This document shows positions 10,207 through 21,685 of a stretch of DNA of 64,000 nucleotides, piece after piece (position 1 is the stretch's first letter; each line of letters starts with the position of its first letter). The notes beneath the pieces were generated by a model, which was not told the origin of the DNA, searched no databases, and worked only from the letters and a program-made list of their open reading frames with translations. The stretch covers positions 124,001-188,000 of the forward strand of contig NZ_VFAH01000003.1 of assembly GCF_008929045.1 (NCBI RefSeq). The letters run 5' to 3'. A program made the translations under genes and the position numbers. The stretch is from Noviherbaspirillum aerium. GTDB lineage: Bacteria > Pseudomonadota > Gammaproteobacteria > Burkholderiales > Burkholderiaceae_D.

Positions 10207-10241
10207 CTCACCCTCCACCTCTGGGAGAGGGCCGGGGTGAG
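10207..10241. repeat. REP-like palindromic element
   Basis: CTCACCC at the left end pairs with GGGTGAG at the right end, and an inner CCTCT-GGG-AGAGG hairpin lies between them. Sequences of this composition (CCCTCACCCC...CCCTCTCCC) recur as intergenic palindromes in many proteobacterial genomes. Only this copy is seen in the window, so the repeat status rests on general knowledge. Confidence 0.5.
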
Positions 10242-10462
10242 GGGGGCCGGTCCAGGCTATTTTCGGGCCGATCTATAGTTCTAGTGGTGCGAGTTGAAAA
10301 TGAGTTGAAGGCAAACAGGGCGGAGTCATGCCGGGACAAGGAAAAGAGCACGGCAAGGCCGAGGCCTGGCGCGCCTTGTTGACGCGGTACCGGCGTGACT
10401 CCCGTCCATTATTTGACCAACGAATTTTTACCCGCGCCACTGGCTGGAACAGGATATCAACG

Positions 10463-13400
10463 ATGTTTAGTGGACGCACCCTGACCCTTCGCCGCGCGAT
10501 TGTCTTGACAGTCGTGCTTGGCCTGCTGATTCCGGTACTGCTCATCAGCGGATATTCCTGGTTCAAGCAATATACCGACGATATCAGGAAGCAGACCTGG
10601 GAAGTCCTGCACCAGAATGCGGACATCCTTTCCAATGGCATGCAGGAACCGCTGTGGAACATCAACCAGGAGAGCGGCAATGCGCTGATGGAGGCCATGA
10701 TGGTGCGCAATCCCGACATCGTGCGCATTGAAGTGCGGGACAACGCGCTCGGCGTCTTTGTGTCCGCCGAAAACCCCGAACGCCGCGACGGCTTTACCGC
10801 CATGGCGGACAAGCCGGTCATGTATCGGGGCAATACGATCGGCTCGGTCAAGATCGAGGTCGGCAGTGCGCAACTGCGGCAGGTCATGATCAAGGGCCTG
10901 ATCAGCTCCATTGCCGCGGTAATGGCGCAGGCCGTACTCTCCATCGTACTCATCCTGATTCTGCTTGATCGCCGCCTGGTACGCCCGCTGCAGCGCCTGG
11001 GCGCTGGCGCGGAACGACTGGCCAGCCGCGAACTCGACATCCCGTTCACCTGGCAGCGGCTGGACGAGATCGGCCTGCTCAGCCGGCGCATGGAAGATAC
11101 CCGCATCCGACTGGGCAAGCTGTTCGAAGAGCTGGATGAAAAGAATCGCGAACTGGAAGAGGATATCGACAAGCGCAAGCGCATCGAGCAGGAACTGCAC
11201 GAGCGCGAGGAACGCTATCGCGCGCTCGTCGAGCAGAGCCCGATTGCCATTATCGAATGGGATGCGCAGTTCAAGGTCATCGAATGGAATGCCGCGGCCG
11301 AACGCATCTTCGGCTATCCGCGGGAACAGGCTGTCGGCCGCAGCGCCTCATTCATCATGTACGAGGCCGGCCCGGACAGCCTTGCAAGGCTGTTCCGCCC
11401 GCTCACCGAACGCCGGGGCTATTCCAGCAGCATCGGCCTGAATCTTCGCGCCGACGGTCAGGTCATCACCTGCCAATGGAGCCATACCCATATCGCCGAT
11501 GATGCCGGCAGGACCGGGCGGCTGCTTTCCATTGCGGAAGACGTTACCGAAAAACGGCGGGCGGAACAGGCCTTGAGCCTGTCGGAAGCCAAATTCGCGG
11601 GCGCTTTCCAGGACAATCCGGACTCCATTTCCATTTCCCGCGTCAGCGATGGCGTGCTGATCGACATCAACGAAAGCTTCATTGGGTTGACCGGATTCCG
11701 GCGCGAGGAAATCGTGGGCCAGACCGCATATGACCTGCACCTCTGGGCTCGCCCCGAGCAGCGCAGAGGTTTGCTGGAAGCCATCGGCAATGACCGGATG
11801 GTGCGCAACTTCGAGTGGGAGATGCGCACCAAGCCAGGCATCGTGCGCAAGTGCGTGACGAACGCAACAGCCTTCAACGCCGGCAATGAGCGGTACATGC
11901 TGGCAGTCATCCGCGACGTTACCGACCAGCGCCTGCTGGAGGAACGCAAGGCCGAAGCCGACCGGGCATTGATGCGGCTTGCCCAGGGAACGCACGACAT
12001 GACCGGCGAATCGTTCTTCGAACTGCTGGTGGCGGATCTGGCTTCCGCACTGCGGACCGATTGCGCGCTGATTGCGCTATGCGCACCGGAAGAGACAGCC
12101 AAGCTGCGTACCATTGCCGCCCATGTGCGCGGGCATACGGTGGAAGACTTTGACTACCTCAGCATCGGCACGCCTTGCTCGCGCACGCTTGCGGGCGAGC
12201 TTCATGTGGTGCCCTCGGGCATACGCGACAGCTATCCGCTGCAATCCAGTCCGCTTGAGGAAGGCTGGGAAAGCTATGCAGGCGCCCCCCTGCGCGACAC
12301 CGCCGGAAATCCGATCGGCGTGCTGGCCATCATGCATTCCGAGCCGCTGGGCAACCCGGACCTGGTCAAGTCGCTGCTCCAGGTATTCAGCGAGCGCGCA
12401 TCGGCGGAACTGGAACGCAAGCGCACCGAAGAAAAACTGCTCAACAGCGAACGGCGGCTTTCCACCATCTTCGAATGGTCGCCGGTCGCCATGTTCGTTA
12501 CCGAAATCCACGGCCGCTACGCCATCAAGGACGTCAATCATGCGTTCGAGCAGCTGTTCCGGCGCCAGCGGGACCTGATCGCGGGACGCAATGCCGACGA
12601 GATCGGGCTTTACTGCGACGTGGGCGATGGTGCGTCGCTCATCGCGGAACTGGAACAGACCGGCGTCTCGCGAAGCCGGCGCGAGATCTGGATGAACCGC
12701 GGCGACGGCGGCAAGGTGCTGGCGCAGTTCTCGGCGCATACCTTCTCGCTGAACGGAGAAAGCTTCGCCATCGTCGCGTGCGTCGACATGACTTACAAGC
12801 ACCATATCGAGAATGAAATCCGCGAACTGAACGCCAACCTCGAACAGCGGGTGATCGAGCGCACCGAGGAGCTCCAGCATGCGAACCTGGAGCTCGCCTC
12901 CACCTTGCAGACGCTGAACATTGCGCAGGAAGAACTGGTACGCAGCGAAAAGCTGGCTGCGCTCGGCTCGCTGGTTGCCGGAGTCGCCCATGAGCTCAAC
13001 ACGCCCATCGGCAACAGCCTGATGGTGGCGAGCACGCTGGCCGACCAGGCCAAGAGCTTCGCCCAGGCTTACGAAGGCAACAGCTTGAAGCGCTCGACGC
13101 TGGAAAGCTTCATGCACGACGCCGAACGGGCCGGCGACATCCTGGTGCGCAACCTGCATCGCGCAGCCAACCTGGTCACCAGTTTCAAGCAGGTCGCCGT
13201 CGACCAGACCAGCTCGCAGCGGCGCAGGTTCTCCGTTGCGGAAGCCGTTTCGGAAATCATGCTGACGCTTTGGCCGACCCTGCGCAAGACATCCTTCATC
13301 GTCAAGCAGGACATCCCCGAAACGCTGCAGATGGATAGTTACCCCGGTCCGCTCGGGCAGGTCATCACCAATCTGGTCAACAACACATTGCTGCATGGAT

Positions 13401-13729
13401 TCGAGGGAAGACACTCGGGAACGGTGGACATCTCCGCGGAAGCGGTGAATGACGGCTGGATCGAAATCACGGTGGCCGACGACGGCATCGGCATTCCTGC
13501 TGCCAATCTGAACCGCATCTTCGATCCTTTCTTTACCACCAAGCTGGGTGCCGGCGGCTCGGGGCTGGGCTTGAACATTACCCATAACATCGTGACCGGG
13601 ATTCTGGGCGGACGCATCCGCGTCCATAGCGAACTCGGCATGGGAACGACATTCGTGCTGTCCATGCCTCTGGTGGCGCCGCAACGCCAGGGCGAAGAGG
13701 ATCTGTTGCGGCAGGACACCGCCGCCTGA
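10463..13729 (+). CDS. Membrane-bound multi-PAS/GAF sensor histidine kinase
   Basis: This is a 1088-residue kinase from the ATG at 10463, which has AGGA eight bases upstream. Helix 1 is at ~10-34, a periplasmic sensor part follows, and helix 2 is at ~145-168. After it come HAMP, a coiled coil (~215-250), two PAS domains (~250-490), a GAF domain (~500-640) and a third PAS domain (~665-790). The H-box is VAHELNTPIG with phosphoacceptor H843. The ATPase domain has NLVNNTLLHG, DDGIGIP, FDPFFTTK and GSGLGLNI. It has no receiver domain and no adjacent classical regulator, so the REC-GGDEF-EAL protein upstream is the obvious partner candidate (inference). The signal is unknown. Confidence 0.92.
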   Translation: MFSGRTLTLRRAIVLTVVLGLLIPVLLISGYSWFKQYTDDIRKQTWEVLHQNADILSNGMQEPLWNINQESGNALMEAMMVRNPDIVRIEVRDNALGVFVSAENPERRDGFTAMADKPVMYRGNTIGSVKIEVGSAQLRQVMIKGLISSIAAVMAQAVLSIVLILILLDRRLVRPLQRLGAGAERLASRELDIPFTWQRLDEIGLLSRRMEDTRIRLGKLFEELDEKNRELEEDIDKRKRIEQELHEREERYRALVEQSPIAIIEWDAQFKVIEWNAAAERIFGYPREQAVGRSASFIMYEAGPDSLARLFRPLTERRGYSSSIGLNLRADGQVITCQWSHTHIADDAGRTGRLLSIAEDVTEKRRAEQALSLSEAKFAGAFQDNPDSISISRVSDGVLIDINESFIGLTGFRREEIVGQTAYDLHLWARPEQRRGLLEAIGNDRMVRNFEWEMRTKPGIVRKCVTNATAFNAGNERYMLAVIRDVTDQRLLEERKAEADRALMRLAQGTHDMTGESFFELLVADLASALRTDCALIALCAPEETAKLRTIAAHVRGHTVEDFDYLSIGTPCSRTLAGELHVVPSGIRDSYPLQSSPLEEGWESYAGAPLRDTAGNPIGVLAIMHSEPLGNPDLVKSLLQVFSERASAELERKRTEEKLLNSERRLSTIFEWSPVAMFVTEIHGRYAIKDVNHAFEQLFRRQRDLIAGRNADEIGLYCDVGDGASLIAELEQTGVSRSRREIWMNRGDGGKVLAQFSAHTFSLNGESFAIVACVDMTYKHHIENEIRELNANLEQRVIERTEELQHANLELASTLQTLNIAQEELVRSEKLAALGSLVAGVAHELNTPIGNSLMVASTLADQAKSFAQAYEGNSLKRSTLESFMHDAERAGDILVRNLHRAANLVTSFKQVAVDQTSSQRRRFSVAEAVSEIMLTLWPTLRKTSFIVKQDIPETLQMDSYPGPLGQVITNLVNNTLLHGFEGRHSGTVDISAEAVNDGWIEITVADDGIGIPAANLNRIFDPFFTTKLGAGGSGLGLNITHNIVTGILGGRIRVHSELGMGTTFVLSMPLVAPQRQGEEDLLRQDTAA

Positions 13730-13781
13730 TGCGGCGAGCGGCAGGCGGCGAGCCGCAGGGCCGGCTTGCCGCATCCTCCCT

Positions 13782-15668
13782 CTACTTCCAGCCGCCCCTC
13801 AGGCTCAGCACATGCTCATAGAGATGCTCCGGCGTCGCCTTCGTCGGCGGCACCGGCTCGCCGACCACCAGCGAGAGACGGGAAAAGGGCCCGCGCCGGA
13901 ATGAGCGTCCGAAGGGATTGCCGGGACTGCGCGTCAGCATGCTGCCCCACAGTCCGCGCAGGGCCATGGGAATGACCGGCACTGGGGACCGTTCCAGAAT
14001 CTTGCTGATGCCATTGCGGAACGCATTCATTTCCCCGGTGGTGGTCAGCTTGCCTTCGGGGAAAATGCAGACCAGCTCGCCTTCATGCAGCGCCTGCGCG
14101 ATGTCGATAAATGCCTTTTCCATCAGCCAGGGATCTTCCTTGGCCGGCGCGATCGGGATGGCTTTCGCGGTGCGGAAGATCCAGGACAGGACGGGAATCC
14201 TGAAGATCCGGTGGTCCATCACGAAGCGGATGGGACGCGGACTGGCCGCCATGATGACCACGGCGTCGACATAGCTGACATGGTTGCACACCAGGACTGC
14301 CGCACCCCCTTCCGGAATGCGCTCCTTGTCCACGGTCTGGACGCGATGCACGGTATGGATCAGCATCCACGCCAGGAAGCGCATCAGGAATTCCGGCACC
14401 AGCGAGAAGATGTAGATCGCCACCAGCGCATTGGCCAGCGCGGTCGCCATGAACAGTTCGGGAATGGTAAAGCCCATCTTCAGCAGGATCATCGCGAACA
14501 GCGCCGCCACCACCATGAACAGGGCATTCATGATGTTCATGCCGGCGATGGTGCGCGACATGTGCTTGCGGTCGCTGCGGGTCTGGATCAGGGCGAACAG
14601 CGGAACGATATAGAAGCCGCCGAACACGCCGATCATCACCAGATCGAACAGGATGCGCAGGCTGCCGTCCTGGGAGAGGAAACCTGTCATGTCCACCATC
14701 GCGGTATTCGTGTACGCCAGGCTGGCGAGATACAGATCGAATCCGAACACCGACAGGCCGATCGAGCCGAACGGCACCAGTCCGATCTCCACCTTGTGCC
14801 CTGACAGTCTTTCGCACAGCAGCGAGCCGGTGCCGATACCAAGCGAAAACACGGTCAGCATGAGGACGAATACGCTATGGTCGCCATGCAGGTAATCCTT
14901 GGCATACACCGGGAACTGCGCGAGGATCACCGCGCCGTAGAACCAGAACCAGGAGTTGCCGAGCACCGACAGGAATACCGATCGATTCTGGCGCGTGAAC
15001 CGGAGATTGCGCATGGTTTCGGTAAGCGGATTCCAGTTGATCTTCAACTCCGGTTCAGGCGCCGGGGAATGCGGAATGCGCCGGCTGAACAGCCAGCCCA
15101 GCACGGCGATGCCGATGGTGCCGCAGGCCACCAGTTCAATGCCGATCGGTTTGTACACAACCAGCAGCGCGCCCAGGACTTCTCCCAGCAGGATGCCGAC
15201 GAAGGTGCCCATTTCGATCACGCCGTTGCCGCCGACCAGCTCCTCGGACTTCAGATGCTGGGGCAAGTAGGCGTACTTGACGGGGCCGAACATCGTGGAA
15301 TGCAGTCCCATGCCGACCACCGCCGCCACCAGCAGCCAGAGCTCGCGGGTCATCCAGCCAAAAGCGGCCACCGCCATGATGGCAATCTCCATCACCTTCA
15401 CATAACGCGCCAGGCGCCCCTTCTCGAACTTGTCGGCAAGCTGTCCGGCGGTGGCCGAGAACAGCAGGAAGGGCAGGATGAACAGGCCGGGAATCAGGTT
15501 GTTCAGCAAGCCGGAATCCAGCGTGGTCCAGTGCAGCGCGTCATAGGTGAGGACGGTGAGCAGCGCGGTCTTGAATACATTGTCGTTGAACGCGCCCAGG
15601 AACTGGGTCCAGAAGAACGGTCCGAAACGGCGTTGACCAAGCAGGGAAAACTGGCTGGATTGGCTCAT
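13782..15668 (-). CDS. MFS transporter fused to 1-acyl-glycerol-3-phosphate acyltransferase domain
   Basis: This 628-residue fusion begins at the ATG at 15668 (MSQSSQFSLLGQRRFGPFFW). Residues 1 to ~400 form an LplT-like MFS transporter with about twelve membrane segments. Residues ~430-628 are a PlsC-type acyltransferase with NHVSYVDAV (NHx4D) and FPEGKLTTTGE. LplT moves lysophospholipids inward across the inner membrane, and the acyltransferase re-acylates them. The acyl-ACP synthetase domain found after PlsC in some three-domain relatives is absent, because the frame stops right after the acyltransferase. No ribosome-binding site is obvious. The role as a lysophospholipid recycling protein is inferred from the domains. 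Confidence 0.88.
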   Translation of the reverse strand: MSQSSQFSLLGQRRFGPFFWTQFLGAFNDNVFKTALLTVLTYDALHWTTLDSGLLNNLIPGLFILPFLLFSATAGQLADKFEKGRLARYVKVMEIAIMAVAAFGWMTRELWLLVAAVVGMGLHSTMFGPVKYAYLPQHLKSEELVGGNGVIEMGTFVGILLGEVLGALLVVYKPIGIELVACGTIGIAVLGWLFSRRIPHSPAPEPELKINWNPLTETMRNLRFTRQNRSVFLSVLGNSWFWFYGAVILAQFPVYAKDYLHGDHSVFVLMLTVFSLGIGTGSLLCERLSGHKVEIGLVPFGSIGLSVFGFDLYLASLAYTNTAMVDMTGFLSQDGSLRILFDLVMIGVFGGFYIVPLFALIQTRSDRKHMSRTIAGMNIMNALFMVVAALFAMILLKMGFTIPELFMATALANALVAIYIFSLVPEFLMRFLAWMLIHTVHRVQTVDKERIPEGGAAVLVCNHVSYVDAVVIMAASPRPIRFVMDHRIFRIPVLSWIFRTAKAIPIAPAKEDPWLMEKAFIDIAQALHEGELVCIFPEGKLTTTGEMNAFRNGISKILERSPVPVIPMALRGLWGSMLTRSPGNPFGRSFRRGPFSRLSLVVGEPVPPTKATPEHLYEHVLSLRGGWK

Positions 15669-15848
15669 TGAGGTAAGTGAATTGACTATTCTGAAAACGG
15701 ATTGCGGCAGCCCGGACCCGCACCCTTCACCGGTGCATGGCGACACCATGCGCAGTGTAGCCGAGCCGTCCGTCGGTGCGCGCCCTTGCTGGGCAAGTCG
15801 CGGAAAATGCTACGTCGGGTACTTTGGATGACGGCGCGTCCATCATGA

Positions 15849-15884
15849 AAAAGCCGTTCATGGCGCAATCCCTGAACGGCTTTT
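15849..15884 (-). terminator. Rho-independent terminator behind the CBS gene
   Basis: AAAAGCCGTTCA at 15849-15860 is perfectly complementary to TGAACGGCTTTT at 15873-15884, with a 12-base loop. Read leftward it follows the CBS gene that ends at 15986 and ends in a T-run. The stem also carries TTTT on the rightward side, so it is potentially bidirectional. Confidence 0.9.
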
Positions 15885-15985
15885 GTCTCTTGAATTATTG
15901 GGTGACCAGATCTTTGGATTTCCCGATCCCGGTCTCCGAATTTCGAATGCAGGACCGGCTTCCGGATGAAGCCGGACAACACTCC

Positions 15986-16432
15986 TCACTCGTCGCTTTC
16001 CGCCGGCCAGTCGCGGATGTAAGCCTTGAGCATCTTGTTTTCGAAGCTTTGCGCTTCGAATACCGCCTTGGCCACGTCATAGAAGGAAATCACGCCATAC
16101 AGGGTCTTGGCGCCGACCACCGGCACATAGCGCGCATGGCGCTCAAGCATCAGCCGGCGCACTTCATTGACCTCCGTATCGGGCGTAATGGTGATCGGGT
16201 GATCGTCCATGTGCTTGCGCACCGTGCTCGCGCCGATCTCGCCCTTGTTTTCATACAGTGTCTTGATGACTTCGCGGAAAGTCAGCATCCCCACCAGTTC
16301 CCCGAACTCCATGACCACCAGCGAACCGATATCCTTTTCAGCCATGGTGTTGACCGCTTCGGTCAAGGATGTGTCCGGCGTGACGGTATAAAGAATATCG
16401 CCTTTGACTTTGAGGATTTCAGAGACTTTCAT
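15986..16432 (-). CDS. CBS domain protein
   Basis: This is a 148-residue soluble protein made of a tandem CBS pair: residues ~8-65 (DTSLTEAVNTMAEKDIGSLV) and ~75-135 (DTEVNEVRRLMLERHARYVP). CBS pairs bind adenine nucleotides and act as energy or redox sensors; no catalytic domain is attached. GGGAT precedes the ATG. It is monocistronic, bounded by the terminator at 15849-15884 and a divergent sulfhydrylase gene. The partner protein is not known. Confidence 0.9.
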   Translation of the reverse strand: MKVSEILKVKGDILYTVTPDTSLTEAVNTMAEKDIGSLVVMEFGELVGMLTFREVIKTLYENKGEIGASTVRKHMDDHPITITPDTEVNEVRRLMLERHARYVPVVGAKTLYGVISFYDVAKAVFEAQSFENKMLKAYIRDWPAESDE

Positions 16433-16630
16433 GGATGGATCCCAACGTGAATTGTAGTTATGGCATGTTTAAATGTAGCTTACCACGAACCGAAAATCCA
16501 GAGCAGCCCTCATCCCCGGCGGCAACCGCCCCCGGCGTTCGGTGCTAGCATGTGCGCCATGCAGTGCGATGCAGCCTGCAAGGCAAAACAGTACCGAATA
16601 ATAGAGAGTAAACCGGAGACCACACGTATC

Positions 16631-17950
16631 ATGAGCAGCCCCAAATACCCCGGCTTCGACACCCTGTCGCTGCATGCCGGCGCCACGCCCGATCCCGTCA
16701 CGGGCGCGCGCGCCACGCCGATCTACCTGACCACTTCCTTCGTCTTCAAGGATTCCGACCACGCGGCATCGCTGTTCAACATGGAACGCGCCGGCCATGT
16801 CTATTCGCGCATTTCCAATCCGACCAACGCCGTCCTGGAAGAACGCATCGCGGCGCTGGAAGGCGGCGTGGCGGGGATCGCCGTGGCCAGCGGACAGGCG
16901 GCCATGCATCTCGGACTGGCGACCATCGCCGGCGCCGGCTCGCATGTCGTCGCTTCCCGTGCGCTGTACGGCGGTTCGCAGAATCTGCTTGCCTACACGA
17001 TGAAGCGCTTCGGCGTCGAAACCACCTTCGTCGATCCGCGCGATATCGACGCCTGGCGCAGTGCCATCCGCCCCAATACCAAGGTGCTGTTCGGCGAAAC
17101 CCTGGGCAATCCCGGCCTCGACGTACTCGACATTCCGAGCATCGCGGCGCTCGCGCACGAGCATTACCTGCCGCTGATGGTGGACGCCACCTTCACTACG
17201 CCCTATCTGCTCAAGCCTTTCGATCACGGCGCCGACCTGATTTTCCACTCCGCCACGAAATTCCTGAGCGGACACGGCACCGCCATCGGTGGCCTGCTGG
17301 TGGACGGGGGCACCTTCGACTGGCAGCAGGCTTACGAAAAGACCGGCCATTTCGCCGAGCTCTGCGCGCCCTACGATGGCTTTCACGGCATGGTGTTTTC
17401 CGAGGAATCGAGCGTCGCCGCCTTTTCCCTGCGCGCCAGGCGCGAAGGCCTGCGCGACTTCGGCGCCGTGATGAGCCCCCATAACGCGTTCGCGATCCTG
17501 CAGGGCATCGAGACGCTCGGCCTGCGCATGGACCGGCATGTCGCCAATACGCGCAAGGTGGTCGAGTTTCTCGCGGCCCATCCGGCGGTGGAGTCGATTG
17601 CCTATCCGGAACTGGAAAGCCATCCCGATCACGCCTTGGCGAAAACCCTGCTGCCCAAAGGTTGCGGCGCGGTATTTTCCTTCAGTATCCGGGGCGACCG
17701 GGCGGCGGGACGGCGCTTTGTCGAATCGATGAAACTGTTCTCGCACCTGGCCAATGTCGGCGATGCCAAGTCGCTGGTGATCCATCCCGCGTCCACCACG
17801 CATTTCCGCGTGCCCACCGAACAGCTGGCGGCCTCCGGCATTACCGAAGGCACCATGCGCCTGTCGATCGGGCTGGAAGACGCCGACGACCTGATCGAAG
17901 ACTTGAACCGTGGCCTGAAAGCGGCGCAGAGCGAAAAGAAGGGAGCCTGA
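16631..17950 (+). CDS. O-acetyl/O-succinylhomoserine sulfhydrylase, PLP-dependent
   Basis: This enzyme makes homocysteine (or methionine precursors) directly from an activated homoserine and sulfide. The 439-residue protein starts at the ATG at 16631 (MSSPKYPGFDTLSLHAG) and belongs to the Cys/Met metabolism PLP family. FHSATKFLSGHGTAIGG holds the PLP-binding lysine. YSRISNPTNAVLEERIAALEGG and GDAKSLVIHPASTTH are family signatures. The length and the FDW segment after the lysine favour the MetY type, but specificity for acetyl or succinyl ester cannot be read from sequence alone. The frame is open further upstream, but that part is not family-like. The next gene begins two bases after the stop. 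Confidence 0.9.
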   Translation: MSSPKYPGFDTLSLHAGATPDPVTGARATPIYLTTSFVFKDSDHAASLFNMERAGHVYSRISNPTNAVLEERIAALEGGVAGIAVASGQAAMHLGLATIAGAGSHVVASRALYGGSQNLLAYTMKRFGVETTFVDPRDIDAWRSAIRPNTKVLFGETLGNPGLDVLDIPSIAALAHEHYLPLMVDATFTTPYLLKPFDHGADLIFHSATKFLSGHGTAIGGLLVDGGTFDWQQAYEKTGHFAELCAPYDGFHGMVFSEESSVAAFSLRARREGLRDFGAVMSPHNAFAILQGIETLGLRMDRHVANTRKVVEFLAAHPAVESIAYPELESHPDHALAKTLLPKGCGAVFSFSIRGDRAAGRRFVESMKLFSHLANVGDAKSLVIHPASTTHFRVPTEQLAASGITEGTMRLSIGLEDADDLIEDLNRGLKAAQSEKKGA

Positions 17951-17951
17951 G

Positions 17952-18755
17952 ATGATGATCAACGGCAACGGGCACGATGCCTACTGCTATACCGGCGGCA
18001 AGCCCTACTCGCCCGAATTGCCAACCGCGGTGTTCGTCCACGGCGCGCAGCATGATCATTCGGTCTGGGCCTTGCAGACCCGCTATTTCGCCCATCACGG
18101 CTTCGGCGTGCTGGCGGTGGATCTGCCCGGGCATGGCCGCAGCAAGGGGGAGCCGCTGTCCAGCGTGGAAGCCATGGCGGACTGGCTGCTGGCCCTGCTC
18201 GATGCCGCCGGTGCAAGGAACGCCGCGCTGGTCGGCCACAGCATGGGTTCGCTGGTTGCGCTCGAAGCCGCCTGCCGCGCGCCGGAACGCGTCAGCAAGC
18301 TGGCGCTGGTGGGCACGGCATATCCGATGCGGGTGTCGGGAGCGCTGCTCGACGCTTCACTGAACGAGGAGCAGAAAGCCATCGACATGGTGAACATCTG
18401 GTCGCATTCCACCTTCATGCAAAAGCCCTCATGTCCCGGGCCGGGGTTTTCCGTGCTCGGCGTGAACCGCCGGCTGATGCAGCGCCTGTCCGCGAACCAG
18501 CAGGCACCGGTGTTCCATACCGATTTCTCGGCTTGCAATGCCTATGCGAACGGGGAAAACGCGGCACGTGCCGTCACCTGCCCCACGCTCTTCCTCCTCG
18601 GCAAGCGCGACATGATGACGCCTCCGAAAGCTGCGTCCGGTCTGGCTGCCATCATCAGCCACGCCCGCACGGTTCAGCTCGACCACTGCGGGCATGCACT
18701 GATGTCCGAGCAGCCCGATGCCGTGCTTGATACGCTGTTCGACTTCCTCAGGTAA
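17952..18755 (+). CDS. Alpha/beta hydrolase
   Basis: This is a 267-residue alpha/beta-hydrolase-fold protein. The nucleophile elbow is GHSMGSLVAL (serine near residue 98). FVHGAQHDHSVW provides the oxyanion-hole region, and the C-terminal segment DHCGHALMSEQPDA supplies the catalytic histidine. GGGAG lies six bases before the ATG and the gene starts two bases after the sulfhydrylase stop. The two are almost surely co-transcribed and perhaps translationally coupled. A role in homoserine-ester or thioester metabolism is possible but unproven. Confidence 0.85.
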   Translation: MMINGNGHDAYCYTGGKPYSPELPTAVFVHGAQHDHSVWALQTRYFAHHGFGVLAVDLPGHGRSKGEPLSSVEAMADWLLALLDAAGARNAALVGHSMGSLVALEAACRAPERVSKLALVGTAYPMRVSGALLDASLNEEQKAIDMVNIWSHSTFMQKPSCPGPGFSVLGVNRRLMQRLSANQQAPVFHTDFSACNAYANGENAARAVTCPTLFLLGKRDMMTPPKAASGLAAIISHARTVQLDHCGHALMSEQPDAVLDTLFDFLR

Positions 18756-18969
18756 GCAATACGTGCGGGCGCAACGTGGGCGAAGTGCGGGCGCCTTGCC
18801 GCACCGCACCACGGGATTAGGGTTGCATGCCGGAGCGGGCACGACTACTCTGTAAATGTGTCTGCTTGGTGCCAACATGGCGGCGCGGCATCGGAGCACA
18901 CTGAACTGGCTGTACTCGGCTTCCGCTGCTTCACCGCGTATGCAACCGTAAAATCCCGAGGAGGATGTG

Positions 18970-19287
18970 ATGGCTGATGTCATGCAAAGGGAGTTTTCAT
19001 CGTTCACCGAGTTCTACCCCGCCTACCTCAGCGAGCACTCGAACCGGACCTGCAGGGAACTGCATTTCATCGGTTCGACGCTTGCCCTGTTCTGCCTGGG
19101 CGCACTGATGCTGACCGCGAACCTCTGGTGGCTGCTCGCCGCTCTGGTCTGCGGCTACGGCTTTGCCTGGATCGGCCACTTCTTTTTTGAAAAGAACCAG
19201 CCGGCCACCTTCAGACATCCGCTGTACTCCTTCATGGGTGACTGGGTCATGTACTGGCAGATGCTCACCGGGCAGGCGTCCTTCTGA
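18970..19287 (+). CDS. Mpo1-like (DUF962) membrane protein
   Basis: This is a 105-residue protein with two hydrophobic segments at ~32-50 and ~52-70. FYPAYLSEHSNRTCRELHF, FAWIGHFFFEKN and FRHPLYSFMGD are typical of the DUF962/Mpo1 family. In yeast the family member is an iron-dependent dioxygenase of fatty-acid alpha-oxidation; the histidines in HFIG, GHFF and RHP are conserved here. GAGGAGG sits five bases before the ATG at 18970; an in-frame GTG lies just upstream at 18967. It is a single gene with no close partner on the strand. Confidence 0.85.
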   Translation: MADVMQREFSSFTEFYPAYLSEHSNRTCRELHFIGSTLALFCLGALMLTANLWWLLAALVCGYGFAWIGHFFFEKNQPATFRHPLYSFMGDWVMYWQMLTGQASF

Positions 19288-19302
19288 ATTCCGCCATCGA
19301 AG

Positions 19303-21681
<2,379 letters not shown>

Positions 21682-21685
<4 letters not shown>

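Larger units (their letters stand above)
10074..10462. other. Intergenic region before the multi-PAS kinase
   Basis: This 389-base gap holds the hairpin at 10171-10201 and the REP-like palindrome at 10207-10241. An in-frame open stretch runs from 10328 into the kinase, but it has no ribosome-binding site at its first ATG and no hydrophobic or family-like content. I therefore treat it as leader. Confidence 0.6.

Noticed and set aside
16433-16630. Possible SAM or SAH riboswitch before the sulfhydrylase
   Set aside because: I looked for known core sequences and found only weak GC hairpins.
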